A DNA stretch of 64,000 nucleotides from Candidatus Obscuribacterales bacterium (GTDB lineage: Bacteria > Cyanobacteriota > Vampirovibrionia > Obscuribacterales > Obscuribacteraceae). Below, in pieces: positions 55,201-61,200 of this stretch; position 1 is the first letter of the stretch, and every line of letters begins with the position of its first letter. The stretch covers positions 1 to 64,000 of the forward strand of contig JAGVKB010000104.1 of assembly GCA_020050835.1 (NCBI GenBank), given 5' to 3'. The notes beneath the pieces were generated by a model. It searched no databases. It was not told the DNA's origin and was given only the letters and a program-made list of their open reading frames with translations. Position numbers and translations under genes: made by a program.

Positions 55201-58200
55201 TGCTTCTCGAGTTCCGCTCGCTCATTCTCATCGCTGGTATCCGCGCGGTCATACATCAAATCAGCTAGCTGCTTGTCCGCCTTGTTTCGATAGTTCGGAT
55301 CTTCGCCAGTGTCGCTATCCAATCTCGAACTATCCCTTGTCCTGTCTGCATCCGCAGCTCCAGCAGAATCCGAGCCAGACGGTCTAGGTCTCCTAGCATC
55401 GGATTGGGTATCCGAGCTGCCTTCCCCATGCCTTGGTCCGGCGGTTTCGGAGTGCTGGTCGCCCGGTCGCACCGGGTGAGAGTCACCGGCTGGTCGTGCG
55501 CTTCCGTCAGTACCGGCAGGCGAACCTTCAGCGGCTGGCCGATGAGTTGTCCCGTGGTTGCCACCACTGGTCGTACCGCTTGGGTCATGCCCATGGCTGC
55601 CAGCAACCCGCCGGTGAGGATGAGGCGGTCCACCGTGGCTGCCAGCATCTTTCACTCCGCTGCCGGCGTCAAGTAAGGTGCTAAACATGGTATCCCAGCT
55701 GATATCTACGCTTCCGTGCAGGCTGCCTTGAGTAAGCACATCAGCACCAAGGCCGGAGCCTACCGCCTGCAGCATAGCGAATGAGACTCTGGTAGCTGCA
55801 CCAGCGTTGTCAACATTACGCAATTGTCCAACACCGTGGAGACCGCGGCCAATCGAACTGCCGACCAAACCACCGAAAGCTCCTTCTCCTCCAGCTTGCA
55901 TCAGAGCCCCACCGTCGAACTTTCCTGTAAAGTACTGGTCGACAAGGGTTCCCGCTACTGCAGAGCCTGAGCCTATAAACGCGTTGGCACCCTGGTGGAA
56001 CACTTCCTTATGGACTTGCTGCAAGAAAGTCTTGGTCTCGCTTGCGATTGCCTGCTGCAAGTTCTTGCTCATGCTCTCCGTAAGCTTCGCAACCAACTGT
56101 TTAGCCTCCGCCTCCGCCAACTCTCCGAACTCTTGCGCAACAACCTTTTGAGCGAGAGCAGCCAGATCCTTCTCCGCCACGCCGGCAACGCGATTTGCCA
56201 GAGCCGCACCGACCAACTTCTTCATCTCCGCCTGCAGCATCTGTTCGCCGGCCTCTGTCATAGCCTTAGCACCAAGCCCACCGGCCAGAGCGTTCAACTC
56301 TTTGACGGTCAAAACAGCAGCCTGTCCAGCAGCTGCTTTACCCAGACCGACCATTGCACCTAACTGACCCGGATTAACCATGGCAAAACCGCCTTCGACC
56401 ATGCCGCTTGCCATCTTGCGACCGATGTTGTTGACACTTATCTCGAAGTCCGCGCCGCTCACCATGTAGTGCGTGCCGACTTTCAAGGCAGCCCCCGCAG
56501 CCATTCCATACAAGATGGGAGCCAGTGAGGCGCCTCCTGTAAATGGTGCCGAAGCCAGAGCTGCAGCTGTTAGCGCGGTGTTGACGATTGAATCAGCAAA
56601 CTGCTCCTTCGCGACTCTAAAATTGACCAGGCTTTCGCGAAAGCTAGCCTCCATTTCGTCGATCAATTTTTCATCTACCGGTCGCTTCTCGCGATTAGCC
56701 GAGGCGACTTCTGACTGCATGTCAAATAGATCTTGCCTCAATTCAGTCAGTGTGCCACCATAACCGGTGTAGCGCATCAGACTCGAGCTGATACCATCAC
56801 TAGTGGTGGCTTGCTCAACAGCGATGTTTAGCTTCAGTCCGGCAGCAAATTCACTCGTCCGCAGCAGGTACTCTATCTGCGGACGGTCGCCACTATCGGC
56901 ATGCTCAACCAAGTCTCTCTTTAGATCACGCAGTCCGTACTTACTGGCATACTCTTGAAAAAGCTGTCTTCTTTGGCTTAAGTCCATGTCACCCAGCAGT
57001 GACTTGACCCGCTGAGCGTCAACCCCGGACCCCAAAACAAATAGTCTCATTTCGTCAGAAGCAGAAACCGCTCCCTTCTTCCAGTCCTTAACTAACTCGC
57101 CGAACTGCTTAACCTGGCTTTCAGACAGCTTCTCAACCGCGGACTTTTCCTCTGCGGTCTTAGGTCCACCCTGTTGCAAGACCTTTTCTAGAATCTGTCT
57201 TTGTCCGGAATCAGCGCTTAGCGAGTCCAAAAACTCCGCGCGGCGCTCGGCAAGCTTGCTAGCCTGAGCAAGAATACTTTCCAAGACTTTTCGATCTTCT
57301 ACATTTACGTGCCTAAGGAGTACGTCTTTTTCACTTGGGTTAGCATTGAGCCGGTGCAACGCCTCCGGACCGAGAGACATCAAATGCTTGTTAAACGACT
57401 CGCGGTCAGGCGGCATTATGAGGTCAGGATCGATTCTATTGATCCTGACCAATTGATCTGCAGACAAATTGCCCTTCTCAATTAATGGCTTGACAAAATT
57501 GTCGTAGGTGGTTTGCGGATGGAAAAGACCCGGCACGCCGCTTAACGCCCGAATTGCAGCCGTTTTGAACTCTTCTGCTAATTTTGAGTCATGCTTGAGA
57601 GAATCTCTTAACGTCTTATCTTCCTTGAATGCCTCTTCGACCGCTCGCACTACATCTGAAGCCTTCCTCGACGAGTCATACGTCAACAGGTTGAGCTTGT
57701 CGATTGCGCTAAGTTTAGGCGGATCGTTGTCTTTGCCATCACGAATCTGTTTGAGCAGATTCATAGCCGTCTCATAGGCAGGCGTTCCTAAACCGAATAC
57801 AGTCTTTACTTTGTCGTGCAGCGCAGTTTGGACCGGTCCTTCCAAATCGAAACCTACCCTGGAAGCCTTGTAGAGCTTTCTTTCCTCGGAAGTCATTTTC
57901 AAGATAATGTCAATACCTGCCTTAGCATCGCCGGCAGTATCACCAAGAGCATCTACAACGTATCTCCTCACGCCATCTCTGACCGCCTTAAAAGTTTCGC
58001 TTCTGTAAAGTTCCAGAGATTGCAAGTCCTTCTTCGCTCGTTCGTCGCCGGATGCCGCCTTCGCCTTCAACTCACCTTCAAGCTTTGCCAGCTTGAATGG
58101 ATCGAATCGTCCATTGTCATCGATGGACCTACTCTGCAAATCCTTCGCCAATGCTCTTCCGGCGACATAACTTTTCAAATCCGAATCGCTCATATTGTTG

Positions 58201-61200
58201 AAGTGATCGGACTTCTCCTTCAACTCTTTGGAATCAGACTGGTCTAGAAGGGCTTTGAAATCCAGCTTACTTTGAAGCAGCTGCTTGATCGGCGCGAAGT
58301 TTTCCGCTCCAATTGCTGTGCCGACATGAAGGTCCAATCTTTCCATATATTTAGGATCTGACACCAGGGCATCCCAATCCGACCTGGTCATGTCATGAAC
58401 AGTGGCAACCACGTCTTTAGTAGCATCAGTCCAAAATCCTTTGTGAGTGCCTAGTTTTTCGATCAGTCCGCCACCTTGCACCATCACCTGATCTCTCATT
58501 TGTTCAAGGCGGAGTCCCTTATTCCAGTTCGCGTTGTAATGCGTCGTGTCAAACGCATATGCCAAATTGCGATAGAAACCATGCGCCCGCTTGTCGGCAT
58601 CCGATTTAATCTCGCTTTGGTGGGACTGCAGATACTCTCCTCTAAAAAACATCTCTCTGCGCTCGGACGACATCTCCTTGAGCACTTTCTCGATATTGGC
58701 TTCATCATTGCTGAAGATGCCGACGGAATCCCGAATCTTCTGAGCTTCCGTCTGCCCGCCATACAGGAGCGCCTCACGTGCGTGCAGCCAATCTCTGGTG
58801 GATAATCCACCGTACATGTTCCAGAGCTTGAGCATTATTTGGTCGTAGCCACCGTTATCAGCGATGACCTTGTCTCGTTCTTCTTGACTGGTGCCCAGGC
58901 ATGACTCTTCGAAGTGATCAATCACACGCGAATTGCATGCCTTGATCATGTGGTTGATCCTGTCTTGCGAAGTAATTTTGTCGCTGTCTTTCATATAGAG
59001 AGCGATCGAGTCGCGCGTAAACTGCGAAAGATTGGGATCTTTCTCCAGCACAGTCTTTAGATCTTCTCCGTATCGACGCTGATACTCGGCGCTAAGCTCC
59101 AGAATCTGCTCTGGAGTCAATTTCTGAAGTGTCAGGCGAATCGCCTTCTGGCAACCTTCATAAGATCGATCTCCGGTAATTTGTCCCAGTTCTGTCAGCG
59201 CCGTGCGAATGACGGCAGCATCATCACCTGCTACCTTTTCGAAATTAGCTTCATCCGCACGTGAAAGGTGCCCAACAACCTTTTCCCAATGATGCCCCTC
59301 TCCCAGATATGACTTCAGCAGTTCGTCCGGCTGCTTGCTGGCATCAAGCTTTTGCGCGAGCATATTGAAGACAATTTGTACTTCAGCAGCAGGCATCCCA
59401 GTAAACTTCTTGTCCAGCTCGGCTGCCTGAGCTGCATCCCCCCACACACTTTGGTCGCTAAACCATTCGGTAAGCATCTTATAAGCATCATCAACTTTAG
59501 CAAGGAGGTCTTTTCGCTCTTCGACTGCAACCTTTCCATCGAGCGTGCGACGAGTCTCCTTGCCTTCCATATCTATCTCGATTAGAGTGCCGTCCTTCTT
59601 AAGAACAATTACTCCCAGCCATTTGCTGCCATTTTCTCCCTGCCAATTCAACCCATCGCCGGTAGAGAAAACGACTCCATTTGGATAGCTAACACGACTC
59701 AACTGATCGGGAATTTCGACAGTCCTGCCATCTACTACTCGCTTAACTGTTCCATACTCAAAGCGCGTTCTGCCACCAGAGCTGTCTATCGTCTCCGTTA
59801 TCCTTCCCTTGTCGTCCAAAGTCTTGACAGAAAGCTCGTCTCTTACAACAGTTGTGTCATCGGTTCTATAGAAGCGCTGAGATTTACCGTCGGGAAGCGT
59901 CTCTTTAACAGTTCCGTCTTTGAGAACTTCATACTTCCCATTGCCGGGAACCAGCCGGGCAGCACCGACTGCAACCGCTCCCTCAGGCTTCCAATTGACA
60001 CCATCGGCGCTCACAAACTTGCCGGCATCATTCTTAATCGAACTGAGCCGATTTTGCGCATCATAACCGAACTCAGCAACCTTACCGGCAGCATCAACAA
60101 CTTTTACTATCTGACCGCGCTCGTTGGTAAATGTCCTTGCGCCGTTGCTCTGCGGTGACTCCCTTAACTGAGCTTCGACATGCTCTACCTCGCCGCTGGA
60201 TCGAAAAATTGTGGTACTCAGTTCCTGCCCAGACCAGCTCTTCTGGAGGATGTTGCCCTGACCATCCACCTTGAACTCAGCTTTGACAGCAGGACCCATC
60301 GGCTCACCCGACCTCGTCTCTTGCTGCCAGGTGCTGTCGCCGGTCTTCCGCCAGACAGTGCCGGCAGCAGGTTGCTCGACAGCGGTCAAATTGCCGGCAT
60401 CATCCCACTTGAGCTTGCGAGTCTGCCCGAAGGGGTCGGTGACTTCTACAATCTTTCCATCTTTGGCAAGAATGGTTGATCCGTCACCCTTATGTACTAT
60501 CTCAGTCTTACCGTCACCGCTTACCTCGCGGAACAGTCCATTTGCGCCGACTTCAAATGTTACTTGCCTGGCTGGCTCGGATGGTCTGGATTGGTTCTTC
60601 CAGTTGATACCGTCGGTGGTAGTTAGTACATCACCCGATTTACTTACTACTTTATTGATCGCTCCATTTTGATCGTAGTCGAACTTGCGAAAATCACCGT
60701 TGGCGAAACGCATCTCAACAATCTGGCCGCCTTGATTCTTTACTACAATTGCGTTATCCGGCGTCTTGTGATGGAAAGTGACTTTACCGGTTTGAGTGTC
60801 TCTCTGCTCTTCCCATCCGTCCGTCCGGCGGACCAACTCCCTTCCTGGTGCCGCAAGCCGAAGCGTGCCATCCACATCAACCGAACGATTGCCTTTCCAG
60901 ATGTGGTTAGAGCCCTCTTTCAACCAGATACCGTCGCTTACTTTCGACCAACGAGTGCCATCGTAGTCCTGCGTTCCGACAAGCTCGTTGTTCTTGTAGC
61001 TGAATACTTGAGATCGACCGAATTTATCCTCCACCTTTACTACGCGCCCTTCTTCGTTTCGATTGACTATGGAGCCGTCGATTTTAAATGTTATAGATTC
61101 TTTGCCCTTGGCGCTTTCGATGGTGACATCGCCATTTGTTCCGACCACCCAGTCACCATTCATGGTGTCACCAGACACTTTCTGCTCGGTTACCGGATCG

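Noticed and set aside
58900-59600. Annexin-like repeats in the giant protein
   Set aside because: One segment (YQRRYGEDLKTVLEKD) recalls an annexin core, but the calcium-site motif was not clear, so the assignment is not made.
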